DNA from: Desulfobacterales bacterium
GTDB taxonomy: Bacteria; Desulfobacterota; Desulfobacteria; Desulfobacterales; C00003060
NCBI GenBank assembly: GCA_030668505.1
Contig: DAOUTV010000124.1
Span: 1-6,013, forward strand
Direction: 5' to 3'
DNA length: 6,013 nucleotides
Shown here: positions 5,865-6,013 of the stretch, in pieces
Position numbering within the stretch: position 1 is the first letter of the stretch
Layout: each line of letters starts with the position of its first letter
Program-made: the position numbers and the translations under genes
Notes under the pieces: generated by a model
What the model was told of the DNA's origin: nothing
Seen by the model: the letters and a program-made list of their open reading frames with translations, nothing else
The model's database searches: none

Positions 5865-5891
5865 AAACTTAAAGGGGATTTTATGGTATTT

Positions 5892-6011
5892 CTATGGACA
5901 ATAACTAACACTTGTAATTTCTTGACAAAATGTAGATGTTGAACTAATTGTAACTTCACCGTCATAGATATAGACTTGATTGTCGGAAACCCAAATTTCA
6001 TGTGGTAACAA
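5892..6011 (-). CDS. possible C-terminal end of an unrecognised gene, cut by window edge
   Basis: A minus-strand frame runs in from the right edge and ends with TAG at 5894-5892, giving 39 residues that start LLPHEIWVSDNQVYIYDG. The residues alternate polar and hydrophobic, suggesting beta strands, and two cysteines lie near the end (FCQE, SYCP). I recognise no family. The palindromic terminator begins 27 bases after the stop, which fits a real gene end. The other minus-strand frame open here continues to about 5855 into the palindrome and reads less protein-like. The evidence is weak because the piece is so short. Confidence 0.3.
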   Translation of the reverse strand: MLPHEIWVSDNQVYIYDGEVTISSTSTFCQEITSVSYCP

Positions 6012-6013
6012 TC

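Larger units (their letters stand above)
5568..5891. other. AT-rich gene-free spacer upstream of the GcvH-like gene
   Basis: About 320 bp with no supportable frame on either strand. It contains a candidate minus-strand promoter (5621-5649), the motif TCCATCCATAAA near 5718-5730 that also occurs near 5001-5012, a GGCCA/TGGCC hairpin followed by a short T run (5765-5783), and the 64-bp palindrome (5801-5864). Confidence 0.6.

Noticed and set aside
1..6013. CRISPR array, tRNA, rRNA, transposase and dif site
   Set aside because: No regularly spaced direct repeats, cloverleaf-like sequence, rRNA motif, transposase motif or dif-like 28-mer was seen on either strand by eye.

Overview
The window reads as a stretch of a bacterial chromosome in which every supportable gene lies on the minus strand. 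Base composition is moderate. The mix of xerC-hslV-hslU, a slipin, a lipoyl-domain (GcvH-like) protein and spacers full of palindromic dispersed repeats suggests a Desulfobacterota (deltaproteobacterial) sulfate-reducer type of genome. That placement is an inference from gene content and repeat style, not from a marker gene.

Layout in transcription order (right to left). At the right edge there is a possible C-terminal tail of an unrecognised gene (5892-6011), followed by a near-perfect 64-bp palindrome (5801-5864) that could act as a bidirectional terminator and looks like a miniature inserted element. An AT-rich spacer with a candidate promoter leads to a GcvH-like gene (5169-5567). Its protein has the whole H-protein fold signature but cysteine where the lipoylated lysine should be. 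The 4782-5168 spacer holds a 97-bp imperfect palindrome, one end of a second copy of the 64-bp repeat family, and a TTGACA-type promoter with a perfect dyad between its two boxes. Next comes a probable co-oriented cluster: a slipin/stomatin (4020-4781), a small lysine-rich Rho-N-like protein (3653-3982), a HAD-superfamily nucleotidase-like phosphatase (3064-3642), a XerC-type tyrosine recombinase (2058-2969), HslV (1264-1812) and HslU (1-1262, cut by the window edge).

Functionally, hslV and hslU encode the peptidase and the ATPase unfoldase of one protease complex and are separated by a single base. A xerC-type gene directly upstream of hslVU is the arrangement known from Bacillus (codV-clpQ-clpY). 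Here the xerC-hslV junction is interrupted by a 188-bp ungapped imperfect palindrome that begins only a few bases after the xerC stop codon. The slipin has no NfeD-type partner in view.

The least ordinary items are the lysine-less GcvH paralogue and the three different palindromic elements that fill the spacers. I see no tRNA, rRNA, CRISPR array, transposase or defence system. I did not find a convincing new multi-gene system.
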